Made by a program: the position numbers and the translations under genes. From positions 1,736,001 to 1,800,000 of the forward strand of contig OX579637.1 of assembly GCA_951230915.1 (NCBI GenBank): 64,000 nt of DNA. Reading direction: 5' to 3'. Positions within the stretch are counted from its first letter, which is position 1, and every line of letters starts with the position of its first letter. Source of the DNA: Antitrichia curtipendula (taxonomy: Eukaryota > Streptophyta > Bryopsida > Hypnales > Leucodontaceae). The notes under the pieces are model-generated. The model made no database searches. It was given only the letters and a program-made list of their open reading frames with translations, and had not been told where the DNA came from. This document shows positions 1 through 12,900 of this stretch, piece by piece.

Positions 1-1884
1 TAATAGAGACATTGTTGAAGTGCTCCTTCCTGATTCTACTAATCGTTGACTGGCTAACAGAAGGAAGGCCGTAGTCAGCATTCAGCTGCACAACCAACAG
101 GGCTTACATATGAGCAACGAGAGCATCACCATGAAACGTTGCAATAAACTAGACATACAGGAACTCCCAAGGTGAGAAGGACCAAATGACGCAACGGACC
201 GATCATCCGGAGATCTCCAGATGAGGCTACATGTAAAATCAATGACAAGTGTGAACTCAGAACTAACAATCTATACTTGACAACAAGGCTATGGATGAAG
301 CACCCGGAGATCTCCGGATGAGTGAACCTGGGAATCCAATCATCAATTAAGCAGATAAGTACTCTCGGTCTGCAATTGACAGATGAAGGTGCGTATACAG
401 CATCCACAGATATCCGGATGAGGCGTCATAAAATGTCAGAATATGCAAATAAGATCTCTCACTCTACAATCCACAAATGAAGGTGCGGAAGGATCATCCG
501 ACAATGTCTAGATTATTTGATCAGTGAGAGGAAATAAGATGTAGTACCTCGTTGGCTTCAACACGCCCACGTTTCCAGCAGGCAGAAATTTGAGAGTGTC
601 CATCCTCCCATTTCCAATATTGCGCATTTGGTGAGGCATTTGATCAACGTTCTCATCAATGATTGCTTTCATTGTTCTAGTTACTTGAATGGTTTGAATA
701 CGAGGTCGCTTAACGCCCTTGTTTCCATGCACCGCTGAAACGTCGCCACTTTTGTACTTTAGCTGGTAATTATGGAATGAGGACTTTGAAATTCTGTGAA
801 TTGTGTACCACGCAGTAATGCATACCTCTTGACCTTCTAGTGTGATGACTTTCCGGTTCTGGTCCCCCTCAAAATTATGAACTAGACCGCCAGCAGCAAC
901 CCCGTATTCGCGTCGGTCGTCAAACAACTTCAAGTAGTATCTCAGCCTTACGAGCAATGTTTGCACCTAAGGAAAGAATTGGCAGCACCGCCTACTGCAG
1001 CATCTGACGGAACTAACCTTACGGATCTCAGAATCTTTAGTTCTGCGAGTGGCCAGGGGATCCTTTACGCAAACACTGGGTTTGCGAACTATGAATCGAT
1101 AAGGCGCTTTCTCTCTCCCTCCAAGATATGCTAAGGGGTCTTCAGAGGCGGGGAAGGCAGCAAAGTAGTCGACTGTCTCTTTTAACGATCTACCATTAGG
1201 AAACCAGCAATGTGGTAATGGCCAACGAGAATGAGTCATGATGGCATCCTTATTTCCCAAGAAGACATCTAAAACAGTTACACCCAGGTAATGCTCACCA
1301 AGTATACCCCCCTGAAAATGATCATCCGACTTCCAGCAAATTATACGGCCCAATGCCTCAACAATTCCATCAAAGCTCCGCAAATGCACCTCGAGCCCAA
1401 CCCAGTCATCTTAGGGAACAAAGGATGAATAATCCAACGGCGGATCGCCAGATGACTTCTGAGCTTCGGTAGCTAGCCACAACACTGTTTTGCCAAGAAC
1501 ATTTGACAACGATGTAATATCCCTTTGGGCAGGGACCAACATAATACTTTCGGATCCCAGAATAATTGAATGGGGCCGAACCAAAATCAAAACACTCGGC
1601 TCCAGAGATATGTCCACCCCAAGCCACTGGCCCACTGGACAAGCATCCACAACCAATCCTCTTCCAACTTCACCGAATCCCGGAATAGAAAGCTTTACGT
1701 CATCTCCATTGATAAATTGTTGTTAACTATTATAAGTCGATTCTTCATAGCCTTCTCCAGACGAATGTCTATTTGTAAATGGAACTACATCACTGCCATA
1801 GCATTGATTTACGGATTCCATCTGAACTTCCCTACTCAAGAAAAAATCAGCCCAAGGGAAGAGTCCACCGAATGTATAGGATTC
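1..1884 (-). pseudogene. DDE-type transposase-like gene, 3' part cut by window edge
   Basis: I read three exons on the minus strand: 1884–1018, 966–571 and 85–1 (continuing outside). Splice acceptors TTTCTAG, TTCCTTAG and TTGTGCAG precede them, and donors AAG|GTTAGT and AAC|GTGGGC end the first two. All junctions are phase 0. The second exon has a motif run WYTIHRISKSSFHNYQLKY, then HGN, RPR, a MPHQM stretch and LPAG. The last exon has SQSTISRIRKEHFNNVSI. This order (ISKSxFxxY ... HGN ... LPAG ... SRIRxEHFxNV) is what I know from the N-terminal half of a widespread class of transposase-like proteins that precede a DDE core. The core itself would lie beyond base 1. Two in-frame TAA codons (1723–1725 and 1411–1413) break the first exon, and both are one C-to-T change from CAA. 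The 51-nt gap at 967–1017 could instead be coding with a TAG. The first exon and start codon are not identified. The family assignment is inference. Confidence 0.5.
203..420. repeat. Palindrome cluster in an intron of the transposase-like gene
   Basis: Copies of the 18-bp palindrome family (consensus ATCTGGAGATCTCCAGAT or ATCCGGAGATCTCCGGAT, core GAGATCTC) lie at 205–222 and 302–319. A decayed copy lies near 403–420. All fall within the predicted intron 86–570 and are often followed by GAGG or GAAG. Confidence 0.8.
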
Positions 1885-2060
1885 CTAGAAATCAAGGAAA
1901 CGTACCAAAGAATCAGAAATAAATAAGTAGGCATATCTGTGCTATTTAAAATCCTAGCTCCACTTGGTGATCTGTCGATGCATACTAAACTGGTATCATA
2001 GGGTGATATAGAAAGAATGATGTCCATTCTTTCCAGAAAAATCATTCCTAGTCCATTTTC

Positions 2061-2622
2061 CATCGGGAGATCTCTAGATCGTGCCTGCTCAATTCTCAAT
2101 CGATCAAGTACCAACAAATCAAGCATCATCTGGAGATCTCCAGATAATACGAGGCCCAAATGGCAAGGAATACAATGACTGCTGGTCAAATTGATTCAAG
2201 GACTGATAGCGGTCTGGAGATCTCCAGATAAACTGTCATATATTGGATTTTGCCTATGTGGCATTCATCAAACCCCATATCATTCTAGCACGGGATCCTA
2301 ATCATTGCTCTATCTGGAGATCTCCCGTTAGAGTTAGCCGTAGTGTTCTCCGTTCTCTCGGTGCCTAATAGTAATGGCTGAGAACTCACAGAACCAACTA
2401 TATCTGGAGATCTCCGGATACAAGGGGTCATACTAAATTTCATCATTTACGCATGGGGACGAGGTAATCCAGTTCCTAACAGGGGACATCAACTGAAATG
2501 ACATCCGGAGATCTCCGGATGAAGAGTGACCTCGACACTTACCCTGGAGGTGTATGGATTCAATAGAGACTCCCTTCGGTGCAAGTATAACATAATCCAT
2601 GTCTATCTGGAGATCTCCAGAT
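2061..2622. repeat. Cluster of eight 18-bp palindromes, spaced about 80–100 bp
   Basis: Copies at 2061–2080 (partly decayed), 2128–2145, 2212–2229, 2312–2329, 2402–2419, 2503–2520 and 2605–2622 share the GAGATCTC core and pair over 6–9 bp each side. They lie upstream of the first recognisable exon of the minus-strand transposase-like gene, probably in an intron or its promoter. The spacing is fairly regular, but the DNA between copies is not repeated, so this is not a tandem array. Confidence 0.8.
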
Positions 2623-4169
2623 GTGGACCGATATTGTATTGTATGCTGACGCAGCATCCAGGAATGCATATACGGGTATATGTATCCGTATATATTCAGT
2701 ATGTACATATCACTATCATAGAATGCCTTATTTTATGCTGGTGACCTAGAGTTCACTCAAACTTCTCGATTATTTCCTAGTACTAAATTCATTTGAACCT
2801 ACAGTTCATTATGTTTCCACTCACTTGTTTCGATTACCTTTATTCCTGTAATTGTCATTATCACCTACTTCTGATTCTACAACGTCCTGTTTGATCGATG
2901 TACTCTTCGTCGACAAGACAAAACAACAACAAGTTCTCCATTGCGACATTTCATATTGATAGTAGTTATTGTGCCACCTTCCAGGGCGAATCATTCAAAT
3001 AACAATTGTGCTTATAAACTAAGTATGAAACTTTCATACCAGGGGTTCACAATGGCATAGCTTTTTGCAACAAAGCGTCGTTGATCTTCACGTCCTTCGC
3101 AGAATGATTTAGCACAGCTTGACTCCAGCAAGGCGCCCTCACCTCATTGAATCGCCACAGCCTGGGGACGGAAGAGGAGAAGGGTTGAGTGCAAGTCGAA
3201 AAGAATGGAAATGACTGTCAACGGGATAGTTGGCATCAACAGAGGAGGGAGACTGATTTTGAATTTGCAATCCCGCCATATCTGTGTGCACGAAATTCTT
3301 TGGCGGCTGTTCTTGATTAACATTGACCTAGGAAAGACTAGCCAGGACTCCGGAAGTGAAGGTATCATTCTGGTTACGATGCCGCATTCAAGTGGGCTCA
3401 ACGATTTCTAATTTGACTTTTTGAAGTCCTTATTCCGCTCTCTTTGACGGTGCTTTGGATCCCTATTTCATCAAGATTTGAGTCCAGAGTTCTTAGTTTT
3501 TGTAGCATAATGAGTTTGTTACACATTTAAGAAGTATTTTCTATAGTCCTAATATTTTTCTTGAATTTTTCGGCTGCCAGTGAATTAATCCACAACTGGT
3601 AGGCACTTTGTATCGACGAAACACCGTTAACACGAAATATATTATGATCTCCGTTGTTTTCTTCGAAGCCGAAAAGGTTGATTCCATGTTGAAACATACA
3701 CGGTACTATGGATAATTATCCCGCGACTTAGTACTAATTTTTTACTTTCTGTCTGTTTCAAAATCCTGATTGCCTTAATAAACGACTTCAACCAAGAAAA
3801 ATAATGGACTAAATTAAACTGAAATACTGATTCCAAATAAATGTTTGTCCAGTCAAATTTTGTGTTTGACGCTCGTATTTGACGCCATCATCGAAGTGGT
3901 ACTTGATTATCATTTAAAGCATAACGACGCTGTAAAGCAGACATTGTAAAGTTCGTTCTTACTAGGTTGCTTGTGTCAAATAAATAAAAAAGAGAAGCAA
4001 AAATTGTATTTGAAAGGTGTAGGTTTCAATTACGTAACCTTCTACTGCTGGACATGTTCACAATTAATGAGATTCATTATTGACTGAAGTTACTGATAGA
4101 ACTTAGTAAGATCAACAAGATTCGAGATTTTGATCCCTTGACACGCTTCAACTTGTGTAGCTGGAGGGA
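2623..4169. other. No gene recognised
   Basis: The sequence has mixed composition. Open frames of 64–85 codons occur on both strands, but none has recognisable domains, splice context or an intron-like arrangement. I see no RNA gene or mobile-element end here. Confidence 0.5.
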
Positions 4170-4520
4170 TTAATTACTCGGGATCTACATTATGACTTGC
4201 AATCTCGTGCACCACTGATTCCCTAACTCCCTTCAACTTCTGTAACCTCAAGGGATTATGTAATTCGGGATCCAAATTTTGACTAGGAAACTCGTGCACC
4301 ACTAATCCCTTGACACCCTTCATCTTCTGTAACCTCGTGGGATTAATTAATTTGGAATCCACATTTTGATTTACAATCGCATGCGCAATGAATCCGTTGA
4401 CAGTGACTTCAATTTGTGGCAGTTGAGGGATCCTCGAATTTGGAATCAGTGTTGTAATTTCAAACTTCTCCACATTTGATTCGCTGACAGTGACTTGAAT
4501 TTTTGTAAGGTCGGGGATTC
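4170..4520 (-). repeat. Tandem repeat of 84 bp, open as 28-residue units on the minus strand
   Basis: About four degenerate copies of an 84-bp unit occur, each with an 'aattcgggatcca' segment and a 'gtgcacca' segment. Because 84 is a multiple of three, the minus strand stays open for about 99 codons with a repeating pattern NPxRLQKxKGV, VVHE and NxDPE. I do not recognise a protein family. It could be a short repetitive protein or a noncoding minisatellite that happens to stay open. Confidence 0.5.
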
Positions 4521-4859
4521 ATGAATTGGGATCCAGAATGTAATACAAAATTTCAACCATGATTACCTCATGAAGCTTTGTAGATATTAAGGTTATAAAA
4601 AGTGAAGGGGGGGGGGGAATAAAAAAACAAAATATGGATGCTGAGCAATGTCAAGGTAAACACAAATATTTATAGAAGTTTTGTAATATAACTTCCAAGA
4701 TTGGACACCCATATGCATGTAGGCTAAAATAAAAAGGAACAATATTTTAGAAGTAAGGCAAAATACTTATTGAACGTTCCAAAAAATAAACCCCTAAATT
4801 AGGATATAAATATGAAGGTAGGCAAAAATAATAATACACAATTATAAAAATAAGCTAAA

Positions 4860-5230
4860 AAAATGATAGTGTCATTTTCTAAAGTGAATTCCAAAAATGG
4901 GGACACAAGTATGAAGGTCGGCCAAAAAATTTGAATATAATTGTAAAAATAAGCCCAGAAAAATGTAGAACATTTTCAAATATTAACCCTATGATTAGGA
5001 CACAACTATGAGAAAAATTGGACACAATTATAAAGTTAAGCTTTCTAATTTTTAGAAGGTTTGTAAAGGTGAACTGGAAGATTATGACACAAGTAGGAAG
5101 GTAGGCCAAAAAACTAGGATACAATTGTAGAAATAAGCCAAAATAAAATGTAGAACATTTCAAAATATTAATTCCAAGATTAGGACACAAATATGAAAAA
5201 TTTACAGAAGCTAATGTGCACAATCATGTA
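4860..5230. repeat. Degenerate AT-rich tandem repeat
   Basis: A unit containing 'taggacacaa.tatga', 'aaaataagcc.aaaaa' and 'atgtagaacattt' recurs at least three times. The minus-strand open frame across it is low-complexity and is not treated as a gene. Confidence 0.45.
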
Positions 5231-7019
5231 AAAGTTGATATAAATTGGGAAAGTACAAATAGAAAAAATTCAAAGATGAATAAATAAATTGAGAAGTTAA
5301 GAAAAAGTCAATTGCCCTTCTATTGGAGGGAAAGAAATGGGAAGCTAAGGAAGTTAATTGCCATGCAAGAGGCTTATAAAAAGAATAAGAAGATTAGGAA
5401 ATAAATGCCACGGGCCTTCAAATTAGAAAGGTTCATACAATTGAAACAAAAATCATGCATTATTTCAATTGGGTAATAAACTGGTAAACCGTTATATTTT
5501 TTAATCAAATGACTCTCAAATACATTTTATCGGAAACTATAGCATACTATCAATTACCATGTAGTTTCTATTTCTCTTGTTCTACAATTTTTTTCAAACC
5601 ATGTACTTTAGGATTCACATCTTTTCCAATTCTCTGAAGTCTAGTCGAAAAATTGTACTCTGTCTACCAAACTTATTAGAATTAGGGTAGATGATCCAAC
5701 ACAAGTAAATCCTCTTGCCATTTTTGATTGTGATGTGGCATGCAAGACCATTTTTCCTCACCAAATTATCTGGACCACGCCATCACATTGTTCTAAATCG
5801 ACATAGAGATCGTAATTTGGAATAGGGTAGTTGCAAGAAACACCTGCCGTTTTCTGGCCAAAATGGCCGTAGTATTGGAGTACTATGACCTTTTGCAATA
5901 AATTTTTTAAAAATAAAGTAAAATATGGATAATTTGTAAAGCATTCAAAAAAGTATACATGTGAAAATTAAAGTCTAGAAAAATTTACCTCTAAAAGTTA
6001 TGCACAAAAAAAGAGGCCTAGGAAAATAGAAGAAAATAGATATTTTTGAGTTTATTTTTAGAAAATAGTAAAATAATCCAAATAATTCAAAAAAAAATAG
6101 CCATTTTTCCTTACTAGTAGGTTCTCTTTTTTCACTATTTTTTATTTTTTGAAAATAAAAATTGTGTTCTTTGCACGTGTACATAGGTAGTGCACTTTGA
6201 GCACATGTGGAAGGTGGATACTTTACTATTTTTAGAAATCTCTTCACAATCTTGTGTAACTTTAGTATAACTCCTTGTCTCCCAATTTTCACTTTCAAAT
6301 TCGTATTTTTGGATTGGAAATAGGACTCAAAACCCCTAAAATGGCCAAGGTAGACATCCAATCGGGGGCAGTTTAAAAATAGTAAATAAATTTTGAAAAA
6401 TTGGAAAAAAATAGAGAATTTCCGAAACTTTTATGTGTACCTTCACTTCAAATTTCATAGAAAACGGACATACGATGCAAAAGTTACAGCCAAAATCTAC
6501 TTGTCCAAGAGCAAGGGGACAAGAAATAGGACAAGTGTTTCTTGCAATCACCCAATAACAAAGTGCCCTCCATTACAATTGAACCCATCACTCAGTTTTA
6601 TTAATCTCCCTTTTTTCTCTATTATTCGGGTCCAAGTTCCATACACATAAGAATTATAATCACGATCTTGATGAATGGTAAAGTAAAAATCATCAACTGT
6701 ATAATTGAGTGTATTTCAAAATCCTACAAAGTTTTATTCTAGATTCGTAAACCTTATTTGGCCTAATAAACTAAGGAACACCCACTTGTAAAGTTTCGTC
6801 AACGGGTTTTTCATTAAGGGTTGGTTCTAATTCCACGAATCTTGATTCTTAAAAATCCGAAATAGATTTGACCAACTCCACATGATCCTTTTCAAATTCA
6901 TCTATAGTAGCTTTAGAATTTGTTATGCTACGCCCCATGATATAGTGACCCAAGGAGTATCCAGCATCTATAGCACTTCTCCACCCCACTGCAAACTTCT
7001 TTCTATGTATTGGTGCCTT
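5231..7019. other. AT-rich, no gene recognised
   Basis: Long A/T runs and short frames only. The frames at about 5975–6361 and 6336–6551 (minus) are rich in F, K and I and end at homopolymers. No domain or splice pattern supports them. Confidence 0.5.
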
Positions 7020-7690
7020 AAAATAGGATATAAGGAATAAAATGAAGGATATGGAAACGATAGGGTGAAGGAAAAAAAACGGGAGATAAAAACGAAAAAA
7101 TGGAGAATAAGGAATAAAATGAAGGATAGGGAAACAATAGGAATAAGGAAAAAAAATGGGGGACAAGGAAAAAAAAATGGGGAATAACGAATAAAATGAA
7201 GGATACTTAGGGAAACAATAGGTATAAGGGAAAAAATGGGAGATAAAAACAAAAAAATGGGGAATAAGGAATAAAATGAAGGATAGGGAAACAATAGGAA
7301 TAAGAGAAAAAGTTGGAAGATAAAAACAAAAAAATGGGGAATAAGGAATAAAATGAAGGATAGGGAAACAATAGGAATAAGGGGAAAAAATGGGGGATAA
7401 GGAAAAAAAATAGGGAATAACAAATCAAATGAAGGATACTTAGGGAAACAATAGGTATAAGGGAAAAAATGGGAGATAAGGAAAAAAAAAATGGGGAGTA
7501 AAGAATAAAATGAAGGATAGGGAAACAATAGGGATAAGGGAAAAAAATGGGAGATAAAAACAAAAAAATGGGGAATAAGGAATAAAATGAAGGATAGAAA
7601 AACAATAGGAATAAGGGAAAAAAATGGGGGATAAGGAAAAAAAATTGGGAATAAAAAATAAAGTGAAGGATAGGGAGAAGAATGGGGTGA
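7020..7690. repeat. Purine-rich minisatellite
   Basis: A G/A-rich unit of about 75–80 bp (segments 'ggaataaggaataaaatgaagg', 'atagggaaacaatagg', 'aataagggaaaaaatgggag') repeats about eight times with small length changes. The purine/pyrimidine strand asymmetry is extreme. The F/Y/P/S-rich open frames on the opposite strand are a by-product of this asymmetry. Confidence 0.85.
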
Positions 7691-8159
7691 AAGTAATAAT
7701 AGGGTACCTTAATGAGTCCTCTGGCAAATTATAATTATCAGTAGGATGCTGTAAAATACAAAGATTTACCTTGATTTTAGAAAACAGCTTGATTTACATT
7801 CTATTTTACAAGGTGAATATCTTTCCATTAAATAGGTCATTATCACAAGTGTATGCAAAATAAAAGAAAGAAAGCACCTTCAGGAGCAAATTGTGTCTTG
7901 TTTATCTAAAATCCTGAAAATCAAGTATTTGGAATATCAAACTATTTTATTTTAATATCATTTTTGAATATGACTTAAATTTCATTGTGAATTGAATGTC
8001 TAAAATAATCAATTTTGTCAATAAAATTTTCATAAATTGTGTACTATAGTACTTGCAAATTTCAAAAGTAAGCAGTTCATACCATTACGGTCCATAGATC
8101 CACAAATACAAAAATTCCAAGAAAGCGTATTTACAAGCACAAATTATTTATGTTACTCT

Positions 8160-8160
<1 letters not shown>
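7691..8160. other. No gene recognised
   Basis: AT-rich single-copy-looking DNA between the purine-rich minisatellite and the TA microsatellite. No frame, splice signal or RNA gene is supported. Confidence 0.45.
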
Positions 8161-8224
<64 letters not shown>

Positions 8225-8229
8225 ATATA
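8161..8229. repeat. (TA)n microsatellite
   Basis: About 28 uninterrupted TA units end in GTATGTATATATAG. Simple sequence repeat. Confidence 0.98.
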
Positions 8230-10895
8230 GTAATTTAGAAAAAACTAGTTTTTGGAATTGACCAAAATTAATAAAATAGACAAACTTTGGAGGTTTTACA
8301 CTAAAATCACTTATAATAATTAGTATGTCTAAGAAATGATACCCAAAATGGATCATTATCCTACAATTGAAGACCGATTGTCTCAAGATTTGCAAAAAAT
8401 TTAATAAATTTCATTTCACTTTGGAGTTCCATGCACATTAAATGACTTTGTTGTAAGTGTCTGGGCCTGTTATTTTGTCCCCCTCCAAGGCAATTGGATG
8501 CCCTAAAATCTGTTTGTGATTGATTTTGTATTGCAGGCCTTATAATTATTTTGAATAATTATACATTAGTTTTGGATATTTACAAGATTGAATGTGTTAT
8601 TGTGATGTACATAATCAATCACTATTGCAATTGAATGTTTGGATTTGATTTGAAATATGGGCATTCACTACTTGATTGTCAATCATTTTGAAGTCATACT
8701 AACTAAATTTAAATTAAATAAATTTTGGGTTATTTAGCAATGAATTTGCATAAATCATAATTAGAATCGAGGATTAGTGAATTCAATTAACAATTGTATA
8801 ATCATGCATGAATAAATTACTCAATAAGTAACTAGTAAACAATAGTTATCAAACACTAAACCCTAGTCAGTGAGAGTAATAGAATTTGAAATTGGTCTGT
8901 ACACTTGTTTACAAATACCCTTAAAAATAGACTCTGCATTCTGAGGCTCTAGCAGAGCAAAAAGGTTGTTCTACTGCCACTCTAAAGTACAAATGAATAG
9001 TCTTCACTGACAATCTGCACATTAGGTAAATAATTTAAAACTATGATAAACTTTAAATTTTGATGAGGTAGTGTTTGGATATCCACCGTACCTTTTTGTT
9101 GAATAATATAACTCATTTAAAAAGTTCTGAAACAAGTGCTACAATTGTACATACAGTGGAGAAGAAATTGCATTGTAATTGTAATGAAATTAATGTCCAT
9201 TCATTTTTATGTTCAATGCCTTTTAATCTATGGTAAGTGTCCAAGCCTATACTTAATAGTCCCAAGAATAGGTAAATATGTCAATCATGAAGAGTTAATT
9301 TAATTAAACTATTAATTATTATTATTCTAACACAATTCTTAGAAATCAACTAGTCTGATCCAAACTTAGTAAATTCAATAAGCACTTTTCATAATATGCA
9401 ACCAATTGGCAATATGGTATGTATATAAGAAACAAAATCTTACGTAACCAATAGGCAAAATGTATAAAAGTATAAATACAATAAAAAATTCATAGATTGA
9501 TTCCAAAACTTCTTTAAGGACTGCTGGACTAAATGAAACCTAATCTAAATTTTAGGGCTTTAGCATGGAAATAAATATTTCTATCGGCATTGCCAAAAAA
9601 AATATGGTATGAAGTTTAGATCTCCATTATGTAAAACATCAATGATTGTCTTTAGCATAGAATAAAAAAGAATTGTATCAATTTTAGGGTTCCAACAAGA
9701 AATGAATTATTTCTATTTTTTTAAAGCTAAGTATAATTTTTAAAACATGTACATGTTTTTTTCTATAGCACCTTATATGATTTGGGTGACTTCTGGTATT
9801 TAAAATGGGTCATTAATATATGTTTCCAAGTTAGGCTGTAGGAAATAAAAGGGAAAGAAACATGAATTTTATGCATTGTCTCACCAATTTGAAATGAATG
9901 TTCCAAATACTTACAACTTCAATCTCCATGACAAAATGGGATTCAAAGGAAAAAAATAGGGTAGGAGGAAATAAATGGGATTAAAAGTAAAAAATGGGGT
10001 GTAAGTAATATACGTTACTTTAAAATGTCCCCCCCTAAATGTTATAAGTACCAATATGGTGCACTTAATTAAAAACATTTACATTTATTTAAAAAAATAG
10101 CATGCCTCATAATCTATTTTAGGTAGTAAATAGCCCCCCATGAAACAGGTCGTTATTGCAGGTTTATGCAAAATGTCAGAGAGAGTGCCCCCCGCAAAGG
10201 AAAAGAAGCATGAATTTCATGCTCTCACGAACTTGAGTTGAATGTTCCAAATACTTACTACTTGGAAATAATCATTATCTTGTATTTGCAAACACCTATT
10301 AAAAAAATTATAAAACAAGTTTCAGGGCTTTGACATGGAAGTAATTAGTGTTCTGGTTGCCAAAGAGAAGAACAATACAATATAAATTTCAAGTAAGTTA
10401 GACTCCACGATTAAAATTAGAATTAGTCGCAATTATTAGAACAAAAACATAAAATTATAGTATGATTTTTAGAATTACTGCAGCATGTACATATGCATTT
10501 CTATTGCCACAAGCTCAAATTGGTAAACTATTTTAGCATGATGTATATACTATGGCTGTGATCATTGTAGGGTATTGTATAAACTCTTTTGGGTCATGAA
10601 TCAAGGATAGAACACTTTAGAAGGCAATGCATAACCACTTCATACTTTGCGATAAAATGTGATTTGGTTGCACCATTTCTCATTGTTCAATGCCTTCATA
10701 TGCGCAATAAAATAATTTAATAATTTGAAAAATAATTTTGAGAGCGGGTACTAACTAAGTTTACTTGGATAACATTGAGGAAAACCTTAAATGTAGCCTA
10801 ACATGAGCCCTAAACCCTGGAAATCAGTGAAAGCAAACTTGCAAGGTCATCAAAGCCACTTACTAACCAAAACATCAAAGTCATCTCCCTAATTA
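8230..10895. other. AT-rich, no gene recognised
   Basis: About 2.7 kb of AT-rich DNA with short frames only. Loosely repeated phrases (for example 'gaaagaaacatgaattttatgc' near 9850 and its variant near 10,205) suggest old repeat copies. No coding or RNA feature is supported. Confidence 0.5.
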
Positions 10896-11485
10896 GTGAA
10901 CATAATGGTCATCATGTGTGAAAAGGTGGCGCCATCATTAGTGGCGTCAACTCCAGCTGCTCCACTCCTGCTCCCGTTGGCACCTCCCTCCCAAGCTCTC
11001 CCTTGCTTCTCAGTCTTCTGCCGTCGCCTTCTTGTTGCAGCAACGTTGGAGGAGGTTTCGTTTCGGTTTGCACGTTTCCGCGGTCTGGATTCGGTGGCTC
11101 CTCTTTGGTTGCGGTTGCTGCGAGTTGCCTGCTTGAGTGGGAGATCTATTTTTTCTTCGCTTCGTGGAGGCGCTTCACTGTTCAGTACGGGAGTCAGTGC
11201 GTGATTTTGAGAGTTCTGTTTCCGGACCTAGCATGCGGTCAAGGCGAGTGAGTTTGTGAGAGCCTGCTTCGGAGAGTGTGTGATTCTGAGAGTTGGAAAC
11301 CTTGGAGGTAATGTTTTCGAGAGTCTTCAACCTGGAACGCCCGGAGTGGTCGACGCTGGTGGGCGTGGCAAGGTGTGAAGTTTAGGACGAAGGAGCTTTG
11401 GAAAGGCACGGAGGCGCGTGAGCAAGAGCGTGCACACATCGTGGAGGTGCGTGAGCAGGGCGTGAGGCGCGTGAGTACACTATCG
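10896..11485 (+). promoter_or_regulatory. Candidate 5' leader/first exon of the chimeric gene downstream
   Basis: An abrupt GC-rich island in AT-rich DNA starts with pyrimidine-rich CTCTCCCTTGCTTCTC-type sequence, as in plant 5' leaders. It ends with a good donor, TATCG|GTAAGTG, at 11,485/11,486. It lies 1.2 kb upstream, on the same strand, of the first recognised exon of the chimeric gene. Frames inside it (102, 82 and 73 codons) resemble no family. The leader assignment is inference from position and composition. Confidence 0.3.
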
Positions 11486-12726
11486 GTAAGTGTTTCTAAT
11501 CTGATTCTGCCAGGTCTTTCGTCGGGTCAAGTACTGTGATTTGCGGTGGTTGATGGTAGAGTCATGAAGGTCCCTGTCCTTCAGAACGTTAGGCATTCCA
11601 CGGTAGCTCCAATTCCAAGCTATAGTATCAACAACCCGGGTTACATTCTCAGTTTCCATACGTGGAGAATGTATCCCAGCCTACAGAAGTTAAGCCTCCA
11701 AATTGCCTTCAAAATTATCCTAGTTGGCAGCTTTGCCGTTCTTGTCCTATTTGCCTGCTGCTCATGATTGCTTGAATCGCAAAACTTACCACTAATTACA
11801 ATTAGTTCGAATTTCTTTTATACGCACTCAGTGCCTCGTAGGAAGTGTGCGATGTTTCACTGCGAAGAGCATGAGTACTAGTTCACCGTGTTTACTAGTA
11901 TTATGTGCATATTGCGTGAGTTCATCACCTTCTTCAACGATTTCATTTCTCCAGAGCTGCCTCCGGGCTAGTCATTGCTTGAATTGTTGGTTTGAATGAT
12001 CCGACGTGCTTGCTGCCTAGTAAGTGTCTGGATATGCGAGCTCTGTAGTTGCAGAACAGTACAGACTAGTCCGTAATCACATTTTCTTCATTTAGGGCTT
12101 AACAATCTAGTTCATCGACATTTCTCCATTTCTAAAGGTTTAGTTTCTAGAATGGTACTAGCTCTTAGCAAGTCATTTATCGATTTGGATATCTTGTGTG
12201 CATTTGTAGCTTCTATCTGAGTGTTTTGGTTTGATTGCGCCCATTCAAGTTGCTGAAGTAATGCTACGGTAGACAGTACCTATTTGAATGAATACAATAA
12301 AAATTTCTTTGATGTAGGGTAAGTTACTGAGTTTATCACCTTCTCTTGAAGTGTAGGATTCCAAGACCTACCTCGTGGCTACTCATTGTTTGAATTCAGT
12401 GAAGAATGAATAGTGATTGCCATTGTACCATGTACTAGAATGTCTCTGCCTAATATGGTGGGCAGTACCTGTTAAATTGAAGGTTACAGTCCAGGATTTG
12501 TGTCACTAGTAATTCAAAACAATATTCCTAAGCACAATTCTAAACCCAGGTTGACTTTGTCCGATATTACCATACTAAATATACTCTTGTTTTGTGCTCT
12601 TGAATTCCACCATCATTTTAAAGAAAAACAGAGAAACCAGTGGAATTTGTAAGAGAATAGGATTGACAATGTATACATGCGTTTTGACACCGTAATAACA
12701 GTCCACAATTTTTTGGTTGTATACAG
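11486..12726 (+). other. Probable intronic/5' region, possible broken exon near 11,560–11,770
   Basis: The region mostly looks like intron. In one frame, 11,560–11,770 reads as a Q/P/S-rich segment interrupted by two TAG codons, each one C-to-T change from CAG. That is the decay pattern seen in the exons downstream. It could be an N-terminal exon of the chimeric gene, but no clear acceptor or donor settles it. Confidence 0.25.
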
Positions 12727-12900
12727 GAACGCTATCAAGAGAAGTGGACGACAACGGCCATGGAAACGGACCAGTGTAAAAAAACAATTCCGCCGTGGGA
12801 TGACTCGTAAGTTTCTCAACATTAAACCCTCCTCTTGCGCATTTGGACCTAATACCGCGCCACTGGACCAGTTATCGCGCCATTGGGCCTTTTACCGTGG

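Noticed and set aside
205..2622. Possible CRISPR-like array (regularly spaced palindromes)
   Set aside because: The repeats are variable, spacing is irregular, no cas genes are present, and the intron-bearing eukaryotic context excludes CRISPR.
6849..7727. Several 95–186-codon minus-strand frames rich in Phe, Tyr, Pro and Ser
   Set aside because: They are translations of the pyrimidine strand of a G/A-rich minisatellite and have no domain content.
10896..11251. Two overlapping frames of 82–102 codons in the GC-rich island
   Set aside because: Low-complexity Ser/Leu/Val translation without domains; more likely a leader region than a protein.
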